A stretch of DNA of 19,161 nucleotides from an uncultured Roseburia sp. (GCA_900756925.1 CAAELX010000046.1:1-19161), one strand, 5' to 3'; numbered from the stretch's first letter, positions 1-7,914 are shown. Numbers and translations: made by a program. Notes: generated by a model not told the origin, from the sequence alone.

Positions 1-830
1 GCCGCTGTCTCCTGAAAGAGGACATAGCGGTCTCTGTCTGCATTTCTCGCGTTGTCGTTTAACTCTCCTTTTTTCGGGAGATACGCATCGGAATAGATCT
101 CCATTGGAAACTTATAGTCCGGATACGGATAGTAAACCTCTTCCACTTCCATTCCGGCTGCCTCTAAGAGGGCAAGGTATTCTTTTCTTGTGAACGTCCG
201 GTAACCGTCCCTTCCGGCATAATTCTGGATTCCACTGAAATAATCCCCGTAATGGTCGTCCTGGCATCCTGCGAGATATTTTAATCCCAGTCTGTTAGGT
301 TCTATCAGAACAAGCGTTCCAATCGGCTTCAAATGTGCCCCGATCCGTTCTAACAGCTCTTTATATGCCTGCTCTCCCTGCGTCCGGAGCATTTCCTTCG
401 CATAGCCTAATACACCGGTCAGAATGATCCAATCATAAGAACCCAGCTTTCTCTCCTGCTCCTTAAAGCTTCCGGCGTACACGGTGCGTTCCTTTTCTTC
501 TGCTTCCGGCACCTCTTTTTTCAGGCGGTATTCTAACAGCTCTTTCTGCAGCGCCGTATCCGTCAGGCAGGTAAGGCTTCCTGCTTTTTGGAGAAGCACA
601 GAGGATAATGCCCCACACTCTGCATTCACCTCACAGACAGCATCCGTACTTTCAATCGGAAGCCATTCAATGACGTTCGCACGTACATCGGCCAGATGGT
701 ATAAAACTGCATAGTCTGCCCGCTCCTCGATCACTCTGCCATATTCTGTTTTGTCATACGTCTTTATGATCTCATAAATTGCAGAAACGGTACCTTCCTG
801 TGCAATCGCTGTTCCAATCTCTTCCTTCAT
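1..830 (-). CDS. Methyltransferase-like protein, partial (C-terminus beyond window edge)
   Basis: An open frame of 276 codons starts at the ATG at 828-830 and runs off the low-coordinate edge without a stop. GGAGAA lies about 5 nt before the ATG. The protein begins MKEEIGTAIAQEGTVSAIYE. At about residues 45-75, a degenerate SAM-binding motif I (CEVNAECGALSSVLLQKAG) resembles the E-x-G-x-G-x-L glycine loop of class I methyltransferases. YDWIILTGVLGYA at about 130-142 resembles the strand-4 region, and a stretch near residue 180 (LKPIGTLVLIEPNRLGLKY) resembles the strand-5 region. The later YYPYPDYKFPMEIYSDAYLP stretch is, from memory, typical of methyltransferase-containing surface-polysaccharide proteins of Clostridia. 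It is the last gene in the export cluster, 67 bp after the Wzt-like ATPase, so modification of the exported glycan is plausible. The acceptor and any further C-terminal domain cannot be seen. The family call is moderate and the role is inferred. Confidence 0.6.
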   Translation of the reverse strand, partial: MKEEIGTAIAQEGTVSAIYEIIKTYDKTEYGRVIEERADYAVLYHLADVRANVIEWLPIESTDAVCEVNAECGALSSVLLQKAGSLTCLTDTALQKELLEYRLKKEVPEAEEKERTVYAGSFKEQERKLGSYDWIILTGVLGYAKEMLRTQGEQAYKELLERIGAHLKPIGTLVLIEPNRLGLKYLAGCQDDHYGDYFSGIQNYAGRDGYRTFTRKEYLALLEAAGMEVEEVYYPYPDYKFPMEIYSDAYLPKKGELNDNARNADRDRYVLFQETA

Positions 831-897
831 GCTGCTTCTCCGTTTTTTATTATTACATCTGTATTATTCTTTATACGCAGATCATCTGTCTTTTGGT

Positions 898-2175
898 CTA
901 CTGTACACGCTCCACAGTCACCTGGGAATTCATATCGTAGAATCCGACTGTGTTCTTATCAGAAACAACCGTGATACCACAGACATCATACAACCTGTGG
1001 TAAGCGGTAAAGCTTCCTGCCGCATATCCGGTACAGCTGATCGACAGCAGATATTCCCCGCCCTGCAGATCCATATTCTGCTCGAATGTTGCCACATAGA
1101 CTTCGCCCGGCTTTGCCGTTCCAATGTCCACTTTCTCGTACATTGTGTTCGTTCCCGTTACTGCGGTTCCCTGAATGTTCTTAAATGTCAGGGTAAAAAT
1201 CGGATTCTGGATCTCCTGATGGAACAGCACCTTGGACTTGACCGCGAAAGAGGTTCCCTTCTCAATACAACTTGTATAAGCACCGTTTTCATCTACAATG
1301 GCAAAATCGATAATCTCCGCTGCACCGGTTCCGTATTCATCCACATCCGGGTTCAGCTTATAGTTTGATTTCCAGAGTGCTTCTTTTTTTGTTCCGTCCG
1401 CTCCCTGTAAAATCTTTCCATCCTGCCCGCTTGTCGTCTGGTTTAAGAGCACACGCTTATAAAGACCGATCATCTCCTTCGGTGCTCCCTCTGCCATCTT
1501 GTCTCCTTTATTCAAAAGGACCACCCTGTCACAGTATTTGGAGATACTCGAGAGGTCATGGCTGACGAAAATAATCGTCTTGCCCTGCTCCTTGAACTCT
1601 TCAAACTTCTTGTAACACTTCGACTGGAAAAATACATCTCCTACAGACAATGCCTCATCGACAATGAGGATCTCCGGGTCAATATTGATTGCAACCGCGA
1701 AGGCAAGCCGGACAAACATACCGCTCGAATAAGTCTTACACGGCTGGTTCACGAAGTCCCCGATATCTGCAAATTTTAAGATATCATCGAGACGCTCATC
1801 AATCTCCTCTTTTGTGAAACCGATCATCATGCCGTTCAGATACACATTTTCAATTCCAGTATATTCCATATTAAAGCCCGCGCCAAGCTCTAGCAGCGCG
1901 GAGATTCTTCCATCGATCGTCACTTCACCCTCTGTCGGGTTTAAGACGCCTGTAATAATTTTTAAAATGGTGGATTTGCCGGAGCCGTTTGTTCCGATAA
2001 TTCCGATGGTCTCCCCCTTCTTCACTTCGAAGGAGACTTTATTCAATGCCCAGTGTTCCCTGTATTTCTTCTTTCTGGTGAGCCCTAAAGATTCCTTCAG
2101 GCGGTCCATCGGTCTGTCGTACAGCTTGTACATCTTGCTGACCTGATCCACCTTAATCGCTATCTTATTATCCAT
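898..2175 (-). CDS. wzt: Polysaccharide ABC exporter ATPase with Wzt-type C-terminal glycan-binding domain
   Basis: This is the cytoplasmic ATPase of an ABC-2 exporter for undecaprenyl-linked polysaccharide or teichoic acid, working with the permease encoded just before it. I chose the ATG at 2175 (425 aa) because AGAAAGG sits 7 nt upstream; a longer reading from 2196 lacks such a site. Residue numbers are from that start. Walker A GTNGSGKST is at 61-69, the signature YSSGM at 149-153, Walker B ILIVDEAL at 169-176 and the H-loop His at 206. The motif LELGAGFNMEYTGIEN is typical of the TagH/Wzt/RfbE subfamily. After about residue 250 there is a second, beta-rich domain of about 170 residues. 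It resembles the Wzt C-terminal carbohydrate-binding domain, which in O8/O9a antigen export reads the modified end of the glycan. TagH of Bacillus has a different C-terminus, so the Wzt name fits better. The exact cargo is unknown. Confidence 0.93.
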   Translation of the reverse strand: MDNKIAIKVDQVSKMYKLYDRPMDRLKESLGLTRKKKYREHWALNKVSFEVKKGETIGIIGTNGSGKSTILKIITGVLNPTEGEVTIDGRISALLELGAGFNMEYTGIENVYLNGMMIGFTKEEIDERLDDILKFADIGDFVNQPCKTYSSGMFVRLAFAVAINIDPEILIVDEALSVGDVFFQSKCYKKFEEFKEQGKTIIFVSHDLSSISKYCDRVVLLNKGDKMAEGAPKEMIGLYKRVLLNQTTSGQDGKILQGADGTKKEALWKSNYKLNPDVDEYGTGAAEIIDFAIVDENGAYTSCIEKGTSFAVKSKVLFHQEIQNPIFTLTFKNIQGTAVTGTNTMYEKVDIGTAKPGEVYVATFEQNMDLQGGEYLLSISCTGYAAGSFTAYHRLYDVCGITVVSDKNTVGFYDMNSQVTVERVQ

Positions 2176-2223
2176 GTCATGACCTTTCTGTTGCATTCTG
2201 AATTCTGTTGTGCCTGCATATTC

Positions 2224-3057
2224 CTACAGAACATCTGCAAAATGGACGCGGAGCCTTTTAAAGATTCCGGTTCCGACGAACAGCAGTACCAGTGTGAGCG
2301 CCCAGAAATAGACCGTCATTCCCGGATGTTCCCAGAATCCGATCTTATTGATCAGCGCATCCCTATATCCATTCACGATGTAGTACATCGGGTTCAGCTT
2401 CAGAATTGCAACCGCCCACCGCGGAATCTTCACCATCGTGTTAATATCCCACATGATCGGGGTCACCCAGACTCCGACCTGCAGCATAATGCCGACCACC
2501 TGGCTTAAATCACGGAAAAATACAACCACTGCACTTGTCGCATAGACAAGCCCTGCCACTAGCAGCACCATACAGAAACTATAATAAAGCACCTGTAAGG
2601 TATATAGATCCGGTGTATATCCCATCAGGGAAAATAATACAATCGTAAATGCCACGAAAAACAGATGAGTAAAAAGTGCAGAGAGCAGCTTCACCACCGG
2701 AAGTGTCTCAATCTTGAACACCACCTTCTTTACGAGGTAGGCATACTCCACAAGCACATTCGTTCCGCCGTTCCATGCTTCCTGGAAATAAAACCACGGA
2801 ATCAGTCCTGCCATCAGCCAGATGACAAATGGTACTTCTGCCCCGGTTCTAAGGTCGCTCGCCTTGGAGTTTAAGCCGACCTCGAAGACGAACCAGTACA
2901 CAAGCACGGTCACGACCGGCTGGATGAATGCCCAGATAATGCCGAGATATGAACCCGCAAATTTTTTCTTATAATCGTTTTTTGCCAGATTTAAGATCAG
3001 CTTTCTGTTTTCAAGCAGAACGGATGGCAAACATGTTTTTTTCTTCTTTTCTGTCAT
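2224..3057 (-). CDS. wzm: Polysaccharide ABC exporter permease (ABC-2 family, TagG/Wzm-like)
   Basis: This is the membrane half of the polysaccharide exporter; two copies would pair with two copies of the ATPase encoded 48 bp downstream to flip lipid-linked glycan across the membrane. The 277-residue length is normal for TagG/Wzm. A basic cytoplasmic N-terminus is followed by about six hydrophobic segments, near residues 38-60, 74-92, 120-145, 152-178, 187-204 and 246-268. The early NDYKKKFAGSYLGIIWAFIQP stretch and the late LNPMYYIVNGYRD stretch are hallmarks of ABC-2 polysaccharide permeases. The ATG at 3057 has only a weak purine-rich site (AGAAAGTTAGAAG), 27 bp after rfbC, which suggests expression from the same transcript. 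The family is clear. Whether the cargo is teichoic acid or a rhamnan-type polysaccharide cannot be told. Confidence 0.93.
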   Translation of the reverse strand: MTEKKKKTCLPSVLLENRKLILNLAKNDYKKKFAGSYLGIIWAFIQPVVTVLVYWFVFEVGLNSKASDLRTGAEVPFVIWLMAGLIPWFYFQEAWNGGTNVLVEYAYLVKKVVFKIETLPVVKLLSALFTHLFFVAFTIVLFSLMGYTPDLYTLQVLYYSFCMVLLVAGLVYATSAVVVFFRDLSQVVGIMLQVGVWVTPIMWDINTMVKIPRWAVAILKLNPMYYIVNGYRDALINKIGFWEHPGMTVYFWALTLVLLFVGTGIFKRLRVHFADVL

Positions 3058-3084
3058 AACTTCTAACTTTCTGTCTGTGACTGT

Positions 3085-3669
3085 TTATTTGGAGATGCCG
3101 CGTTTTTCCATATACTCTGCGATGCCGCCCCATACTTTATCCTTGTCAGATAAAATAAGTTCTTCCTCTGTCATTCCTTCCGGCATTGGCCATTCCACAC
3201 CAATCTGTGGATCTTTCCATAACAGTCCTCCCTCGTCGTTTGGATGATAGAAATCTGTTACCTTGTAGCAGAACTCTGCGTAATCAGATAATACAATAAA
3301 GCCGTGTGCAAATCCCTTCGGGATAAAGAACTGCTTCTTATTCTCTGCGGAGAGTGTGACACCAAACCATTTTCCGAATGTCTCAGATCCTTCCCTCAAG
3401 TCCACAGCCACATCGAACACCTCTCCGTTGACCACGCGGACCAGCTTGTCCTGTGGAAAATTGATCTGGAAATGAAGTCCTCTTAACACACCTTTCTTGG
3501 ATGCAGACTGGTTATCCTGTACAAATTCACAGTCAATGCCTGCTTCCTTGAAATCGTTGTAGTTATAGGTCTCCATAAAGTATCCTCTTGCATCCCCGAA
3601 TACGGTTGGCTCGATCACTTTTAATCCTGCGATTCCATTGCAATTGTCTGTCACTTTAATTTTTCCCAT
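3085..3669 (-). CDS. rfbC: dTDP-4-dehydrorhamnose 3,5-epimerase
   Basis: RfbC/RmlC converts dTDP-4-keto-6-deoxyglucose to dTDP-4-keto-L-rhamnose, the third step of dTDP-L-rhamnose synthesis in the cytoplasm. The ATG at 3669 (194 aa) is preferred because AGGAAAG lies 4 nt upstream; the in-frame extension to 3732 is lysine/glutamate-rich and unlike the family N-terminus. The cupin signatures are present: FGDARGYFMETYN at 25-37, VLRGLHFQ at 61-68 with the catalytic-type His66, FIPKGFAHGFIVLSD at 115-129, and YHPNDEGGLLWKDP at 141-154. The length is close to the usual 180-195 residues. The partner genes rfbA, rfbB and rfbD are not in this window, so they must lie elsewhere if dTDP-rhamnose is made. 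The gene sits between glycosyltransferases and the exporter, which implies a rhamnose-containing or related deoxysugar polysaccharide. Confidence 0.95.
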   Translation of the reverse strand: MGKIKVTDNCNGIAGLKVIEPTVFGDARGYFMETYNYNDFKEAGIDCEFVQDNQSASKKGVLRGLHFQINFPQDKLVRVVNGEVFDVAVDLREGSETFGKWFGVTLSAENKKQFFIPKGFAHGFIVLSDYAEFCYKVTDFYHPNDEGGLLWKDPQIGVEWPMPEGMTEEELILSDKDKVWGGIAEYMEKRGISK

Positions 3670-3721
3670 TTTTCTTTCCTCTTTTCTTTGCTCTGTTTTT
3701 TTGAATATATAAAACGCAACA

Positions 3722-3751
3722 ATAGAATGCACGCTTCCACGGACATTCTAT
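3722..3751 (-). repeat. Inverted repeat / hairpin between the GT2 gene and rfbC
   Basis: ATAGAATG at 3722-3729 and CATTCTAT at 3744-3751 form a perfect 8-bp stem with a 14-nt loop, in the 102-bp gap after the glycosyltransferase stop. On the transcribed strand it is followed by TGTTGCGTTTTATA, which is U-containing but not a clean U-run. It may be a weak terminator, a processing site or an RNA stabiliser within the long transcript. This gap is the widest in the cda-to-export gene string. Confidence 0.35.
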
Positions 3752-3771
3752 CTGTATTGCTTCTTTCTTTT

Positions 3772-4608
3772 TTATTTTCCAAAAAGGATCCTGATATACG
3801 GTGTGAAACCATGGAACAATGCCTGCGTCAGACCGAAGTTCTTCCTTAAGAAATAAAACCACGGTGCAAACGGTGCTCCTTTGATGCTCTCCTTCTTTTT
3901 CAGGCGTTCCCTTCTCGTGAGTGAAGTGTCAGTCCATCCGCCCTTCGGATCATTGTCCGGACATACCCCGACATAAAAATTGTATACATACACCGGTATT
4001 CCCAGACGTTTCATCGAAAGTCCGTAGTCAAAATCCGCCAGTGAATGTATATAATGCTCATCAAAATTCGGCACTTTCCGGAAGATTTCCTGTGGCATAA
4101 GCAGACAGTTCATGTTGAAAGAATCACAGGATAAATCTGCATCCTGCGGCTTCACCTCGTCATAGTGGATGCCTTTCTGATAGCGGATCCCTCCATAAGA
4201 AAAGTTCCCCGCCTCATCGCACATCGGTCCCACAAGAACACAGTCATTCCGGTAAGGCTTCTCTCCTGTCTGTATCGCCCCGACCATCTCTGTAATGACC
4301 TGTGGTCTGAAATCCACATCATCATTGACCAGCAGATAATAATCTGTCTTCGTATGCTCCTTCGCATATGCGATTCCCCTGCGCATACCTCCTGCCCAGA
4401 ACAGGCTTCCGGTTCCGCTAAGCAGTGTCAGGTCAGTACCTTCCTGCTTCAACGCTTCCAGTGCCTCCCTTGTCCCGTCTGTGCTGTTGTCATCCACAAT
4501 CACATAAGAAAACGCAAGCTGCTTATTCCCTTCTGAAAGGCTTCTAATGCACTGCAGGGTCTTCTCTTTTCGGTTAAAACAGGTAAATATCACGGTGATT
4601 GTTGTCAT
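3772..4608 (-). CDS. Family 2 (GT-A fold) glycosyltransferase
   Basis: This is an inverting nucleotide-sugar glycosyltransferase of 278 residues, likely adding a sugar to the lipid-linked glycan at the inner face of the membrane. The N-terminal strand TITVIFTCFNR (3-13) opens the GT2 fold. VIVDDNSTDGT at 36-46 is the nucleotide-binding region, and LLVNDDVDF at 92-100 carries the metal-binding DxD-like acidic cluster. TGSLFWAGGMRRGI at 66-79 resembles the glycine/tryptophan loop of rhamnosyltransferase-type GT2 enzymes. There is no transmembrane segment. The ATG at 4606-4608 overlaps the stop of the preceding tagA-like gene as ATGA, so translational coupling is likely. The donor sugar cannot be read from sequence; the nearby rfbC makes a dTDP-deoxysugar a reasonable guess. 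Confidence 0.9.
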   Translation of the reverse strand: MTTITVIFTCFNRKEKTLQCIRSLSEGNKQLAFSYVIVDDNSTDGTREALEALKQEGTDLTLLSGTGSLFWAGGMRRGIAYAKEHTKTDYYLLVNDDVDFRPQVITEMVGAIQTGEKPYRNDCVLVGPMCDEAGNFSYGGIRYQKGIHYDEVKPQDADLSCDSFNMNCLLMPQEIFRKVPNFDEHYIHSLADFDYGLSMKRLGIPVYVYNFYVGVCPDNDPKGGWTDTSLTRRERLKKKESIKGAPFAPWFYFLRKNFGLTQALFHGFTPYIRILFGK

Positions 4609-5351
4609 ACTTCCTCTCCTTTGTCCTTCATTTCCAGATAAAGGAACTTCAGATTCGTCCTGAAATAGCGCTTATACAGACGGATTGGATCCTGCATCAG
4701 ACGGTACAGCCATTCCAGACTCATCCTCTGCATCCATTCCGGTGCCCGCTTCAACAATCCTGCATGGTAAGAAAACCCTGCCCCTACTCCGATCATTATG
4801 CCCGGAAACATCCCCTGATGTTCATACATCCAGTTCTCCTGCTTAGGCGCGCCAAGACCAATCCAGATAATATCTGCACCACTCTCGCGGATTGCTTTCA
4901 CATGCTCCGCCTTTTCCTCTTCGGTGAGCTTTCTGTACGGCGGGGAAATCATGCCCGCGATCTGAATAGACGGGTACTCCCTCTGTAAGTTCTCCCGCAG
5001 AATATCCAAGGTCTCCTGTTTGTCCCCATAAAAGAAATGCTTCAGTCCGTCATCCCTTGCAAACAGTTTTCCCATCAGATCCGGTCCTGTTACACGCTCC
5101 GCCTCCTGGAATCCTCTTCTTCTGCTCACGATGGACAGCGGCCTTCCATCCGGAAGTGCCAGCGCTGCCGAATTCTGTACCTTGCGGTACTGTGGATCCT
5201 CATAAGACATGACCGTTGTATGCACATTGGAGACACAGATATATTTACCGCTTAATTCTTTCCGGTTTTCTTCGATATACCGAACCGTTTCTTCCATATT
5301 CGTAACCGCAATATTCACCCCTAGAATTCTGCACGTTTTGATTGTTTTCAT
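4605..5351 (-). CDS. tagA: WecG/TagA/CpsF family glycosyltransferase
   Basis: This family (GT26) transfers N-acetylmannosamine or a related residue onto undecaprenyl-PP-GlcNAc, an early committed step of wall teichoic acid or enterobacterial common antigen synthesis, at the membrane inner face. I chose the ATG at 5351 (248 aa); AGGAAAG lies 11 nt upstream. A longer TTG reading from 5396 overlaps the HPr stop and lacks a good site. Motifs in order: ILGVNIAVTNMEE at 9-21, SNVHTT at 41-46, LPDGRP at 66-71 with the conserved Asp, RVTGPDLM at 86-93, WIGLGAPKQENW at 163-174, and the C-terminal RAPEWMQRMSLEWLYRL at 202-218. The basic C-terminal tail fits membrane-surface attachment. The gene is followed by an overlapping GT2 gene. 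Family membership is firm; the exact donor and acceptor are inferred from the family. Confidence 0.94.
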   Translation of the reverse strand: MKTIKTCRILGVNIAVTNMEETVRYIEENRKELSGKYICVSNVHTTVMSYEDPQYRKVQNSAALALPDGRPLSIVSRRRGFQEAERVTGPDLMGKLFARDDGLKHFFYGDKQETLDILRENLQREYPSIQIAGMISPPYRKLTEEEKAEHVKAIRESGADIIWIGLGAPKQENWMYEHQGMFPGIMIGVGAGFSYHAGLLKRAPEWMQRMSLEWLYRLMQDPIRLYKRYFRTNLKFLYLEMKDKGEEV

Positions 5352-5385
5352 ATTTCTGTCATCTTTCCTGCTCATTTTAGAATTT

Positions 5386-5649
5386 CTATTCACCAAGCCC
5401 GCTCTCGATCGCCCCGATCATAACCGCGAGCGCTTTCTCCTCGTCCTCCCCTTCGCAGATCATCTCGATCTCATCGCCGGATTTGATGCAGGCGCCAAGG
5501 ACACTTAACACGCTCTTCGCATTCGCAATATTATTGCGGTAACGAAACGTAATGTGCGACTTGAACTGCATCGCCTCTTTGCATAAGATGCCTGCCGGTC
5601 TTAAGTGCAGACCTGTCGGATTCTTAATAACTACTTTCTGGCTTACCAT
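5386..5649 (-). CDS. ptsH: HPr-family phosphocarrier protein
   Basis: HPr carries phosphate from enzyme I to sugar-specific EIIA domains, and in Firmicutes is also phosphorylated on Ser46 by HprK for carbon catabolite control. The protein has 87 residues, the normal length. GLHLRPAG at 13-20 places the catalytic His exactly at position 15, with the supporting Arg17. NAKSVLSVL at 43-51 places the regulatory Ser at 46. Keeping His15 makes it HPr rather than Crh, which lacks that histidine. TGGAGG precedes the ATG with a spacing of about 9 nt. No enzyme I gene is adjacent. Instead the gene sits 29 bp after cdaR and 34 bp before tagA, an unusual place for a PTS component. It could be the general HPr or a paralogue dedicated to regulation. 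Confidence 0.92.
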   Translation of the reverse strand: MVSQKVVIKNPTGLHLRPAGILCKEAMQFKSHITFRYRNNIANAKSVLSVLGACIKSGDEIEMICEGEDEEKALAVMIGAIESGLGE

Positions 5650-5678
5650 GTTGTATATCCTCCAATTTCCCCATTATT

Positions 5679-7019
5679 TTACTGTCTTGCAGTTCTCCCC
5701 GCAGTCTGTTCGTCCTCAGACTGGTTACTGCCTGCTGCACTGTTGGTTTCTGCGTCCTGGGTACGCCCCTCCTCCACCGTCACTGCCGCATAAGTATCTG
5801 TATAGCTGTACGCATCCGAATCCATCTCAAACTGAACCGAAATGTTATGTGCCCCTGCTTTCACACCGGTCAGGTCAATCGTCCCCGTAATCGTATTTTC
5901 ATCAAGTGTTTCTAACACACTGCTTCTCCCTGTTACAGTAAGAGCAACCGAATCCGTGTCAAAAATGAGTTTATAATCAGAGTCTAACCCGATCACCTGG
6001 ATATTGTCAGTCGGAATCTGTAAAATCTTTGTCCGGATTGCCTCTACCTGGACAGTGACATCAATCTTCGCCTCCGAACTGATCACAAGAGATGTTCCCT
6101 GTGGAAGATATGTAGAAATATCTACTGTCTTCTCGATGTTCGACGTTGCTCCTGTCATATCAAGTACTTCCTCCGGGATGGTAATCCGGTTGATCGTATT
6201 AAGCACAGCGGCTTCTCCCTTGATTCTTACCGTCTGCGGACTGTACGTAATGTCACCGATCTCATACCCTTCGGCAACATCGCCGGTTGTGGTAAATTCA
6301 AGCTCCACATCCTTCGTGTTCAGAATCTGTGCGCTGATATTGACCGTATTCACACTCATCGTCAGCTTCGTTGTATCGACCACATTGCCCTGCGCGTCAT
6401 AGCAGACTGGTGTCACGCGGTCGGTGATATCTTCAGACATTCCATCCACGTTAATGGTTGCGATCACTGTGTCGATCTCATTGACAACCGATGCCGGTCC
6501 TGAGACCTTCATGACATTGGCATCCGTAATCTCCACATTTCCAAGTGCACATCCACTTGCCACTGTACCGGATGTGTTGGTCTTAACCGGGTACTGCTTG
6601 GAAGCTAACGTCTCTAATTCAAGCTCTAAATAAAGCTGCTTGTTGGTAATGCTGATATCATTATTATTCCGGTTGGATGTCACGGTAACCGGCACCCGGT
6701 ATGTTCCGGTAAGCTCATTGTATTCGATCTTCTGTGCGTCTGCTGTTGCAGTAAAGTTCGAATTCGACAGCTTATCCTGAATGGAACGCTTTGCCTGCAC
6801 ATAAAAGGTGATCGTATTGTTACCATCTAAATAGTCTGCCCATTTATTCATGGAAGAAATATATGACTTATTCTCAAGAGAGACGCTTGTCGTATAAGTT
6901 CTGGTCTGCTGTGGGTCGTCAATGTTCACTACCACGATCCAGAGTATAACAGAAAATATGACTGCCAGAACCTTAAGGCCAAAATTATTCATTACTTTCT
7001 TTCCGATTCTTTGCAGCAT
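5679..7019 (-). CDS. cdaR: CdaR / YbbR-domain regulator of CdaA
   Basis: CdaR is the membrane-anchored extracytoplasmic partner that modulates the diadenylate cyclase CdaA. The 446-residue protein has one N-terminal hydrophobic anchor (residues 14-32, FGLKVLAVIFSVILWIVVV). A long beta-rich outer region follows, made of repeated YbbR-type units of about 80-90 residues, visible as recurring V-x-G-x-x-x-V-N-x-I patterns (VSGPASVVNEIDT, IKGEAAVLNTINR, VTGRSSVLETLDE). The last 35 or so residues are a low-complexity, polar, Glu/Gln/Ser-rich tail. The start at 7019 is favoured by a perfect AAGGAGG at a 7-nt spacing, which makes the gene overlap the end of cdaA by 35 nt; translational coupling is likely. 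The cdaA-cdaR pair is a standard arrangement in Firmicutes. Confidence 0.94.
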   Translation of the reverse strand: MLQRIGKKVMNNFGLKVLAVIFSVILWIVVVNIDDPQQTRTYTTSVSLENKSYISSMNKWADYLDGNNTITFYVQAKRSIQDKLSNSNFTATADAQKIEYNELTGTYRVPVTVTSNRNNNDISITNKQLYLELELETLASKQYPVKTNTSGTVASGCALGNVEITDANVMKVSGPASVVNEIDTVIATINVDGMSEDITDRVTPVCYDAQGNVVDTTKLTMSVNTVNISAQILNTKDVELEFTTTGDVAEGYEIGDITYSPQTVRIKGEAAVLNTINRITIPEEVLDMTGATSNIEKTVDISTYLPQGTSLVISSEAKIDVTVQVEAIRTKILQIPTDNIQVIGLDSDYKLIFDTDSVALTVTGRSSVLETLDENTITGTIDLTGVKAGAHNISVQFEMDSDAYSYTDTYAAVTVEEGRTQDAETNSAAGSNQSEDEQTAGRTARQ

Positions 7020-7887
7020 CTTTCAGCCTCCTTCCCCATGATTTAATTGTCGAATTATCCTGCTCCCGCTTCTGAATAAAGATAAGCTTGTTCTTTAAGA
7101 ACTCCGCATCTACGTTCCGGTACAGTTCCCCACCCATTGCGATGGATACCTTTCCGGTCTCCTCAGACACTACGATTGTAAGTGAATCACTCACCTCACT
7201 GATCCCGACTGCCGCACGGTGTCTCGTTCCGAGATCCTTGCTGATATCAAGGGAATCTGTCAGTGGCAGATAACAGGTTGCAGACACTACTCTGTCTCCG
7301 CGCACAATTACTGCACCGTCATGGAGCGGTGTGTTTTTTTCAAAAATATTGATCAAAAGCTGGCTGGTCAAAATCCCATCCACATCAATTCCGGTGCGTT
7401 CATACTCTGTCAGGACGATCTCATCCTCCACAACAATCAACGCTCCTGTCTTGACCTTGCCCATCTCATAGCTTGCCTTAACGAGCTCTGTAATTGTCTT
7501 GTCTGAGAACTTCTCCGTCGCATTCTTTCCGAATTCAAAGTTGAACAGGTTCGTAATGATATTTTTGCGTCCGATATTTTCCAGCGCCTTACGCATCTCC
7601 GGCTGGAAAATGACAACCACCGCCGTAATTGCAACGCTGAACAGCTTATCTGCGATCCAGACGATCGTGTTCATCTCGAAGACAATCGCAAGAAGCACAA
7701 ATGCAAGAATGACCAGGATACCTCGCAACAGCATCCATGCTCTCGTATCCTTAATCCACACGAGCATATAATAAACCAGCACCGATATGATAATGATCTC
7801 AATCACATCGGTCAACGATATCTGAAGTGTCAGGTATGACACTGCTTTTTCAAAATAACTTTGCAGGATAATTCCTATATTTTGCAC
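6985..7887 (-). CDS. cdaA: Diadenylate cyclase CdaA (c-di-AMP synthase)
   Basis: CdaA condenses two ATP into cyclic di-AMP at the membrane. c-di-AMP controls potassium and osmolyte transport and wall integrity in Firmicutes. The 300-residue protein has about three hydrophobic segments (near 28-45, 53-72 and 80-95), followed by the DAC domain. The catalytic DGA motif lies in TPLHDGAVIVRGDRV (187-200, DGA 190-192), and RHR is at 222-224 in LGTRHRAAVGISE. SDVIIVVSEE-like and SIAMGG segments close the domain. The start is a GTG at 7885-7887, with AAGGAAG 8 nt upstream. It is 27 bp after an unknown membrane-protein gene and overlaps cdaR. The C-terminal extension of about 30 charged residues (KREQDNSTIKSWGRRLKDAA) is a little longer than in Bacillus. 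Confidence 0.96.
   Translation of the reverse strand: MQNIGIILQSYFEKAVSYLTLQISLTDVIEIIIISVLVYYMLVWIKDTRAWMLLRGILVILAFVLLAIVFEMNTIVWIADKLFSVAITAVVVIFQPEMRKALENIGRKNIITNLFNFEFGKNATEKFSDKTITELVKASYEMGKVKTGALIVVEDEIVLTEYERTGIDVDGILTSQLLINIFEKNTPLHDGAVIVRGDRVVSATCYLPLTDSLDISKDLGTRHRAAVGISEVSDSLTIVVSEETGKVSIAMGGELYRNVDAEFLKNKLIFIQKREQDNSTIKSWGRRLKDAAKNRKESNE
7027..7033 (-). promoter_or_regulatory. Perfect Shine-Dalgarno that fixes the cdaR start
   Basis: AAGGAGG on the minus strand lies 7 nt before the ATG at 7019, inside the end of cdaA. It favours this start over the in-frame ATG at 6992 and shows that cdaR is translated from within the cdaA coding region. Confidence 0.8.
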
Positions 7888-7914
7888 CTACTCCACTTCC
7901 TTCCTGACACTTTT

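Noticed and set aside
829..1368. Plus-strand open frame of 179 codons opposite the exporter ATPase gene
   Set aside because: It lies wholly antisense to clear coding sequence, its translation has no recognisable motif and is rich in Cys/His/Leu as expected from a reverse reading, and it has no ribosome site.
5352..5396. Longer TagA N-terminus from a TTG at 5396
   Set aside because: It overlaps the HPr stop, adds an unconserved polar stretch and lacks a ribosome site.
5386..5649. Crh rather than HPr
   Set aside because: Crh lacks the catalytic histidine; here His15 and its GLHLRPAG context are intact.
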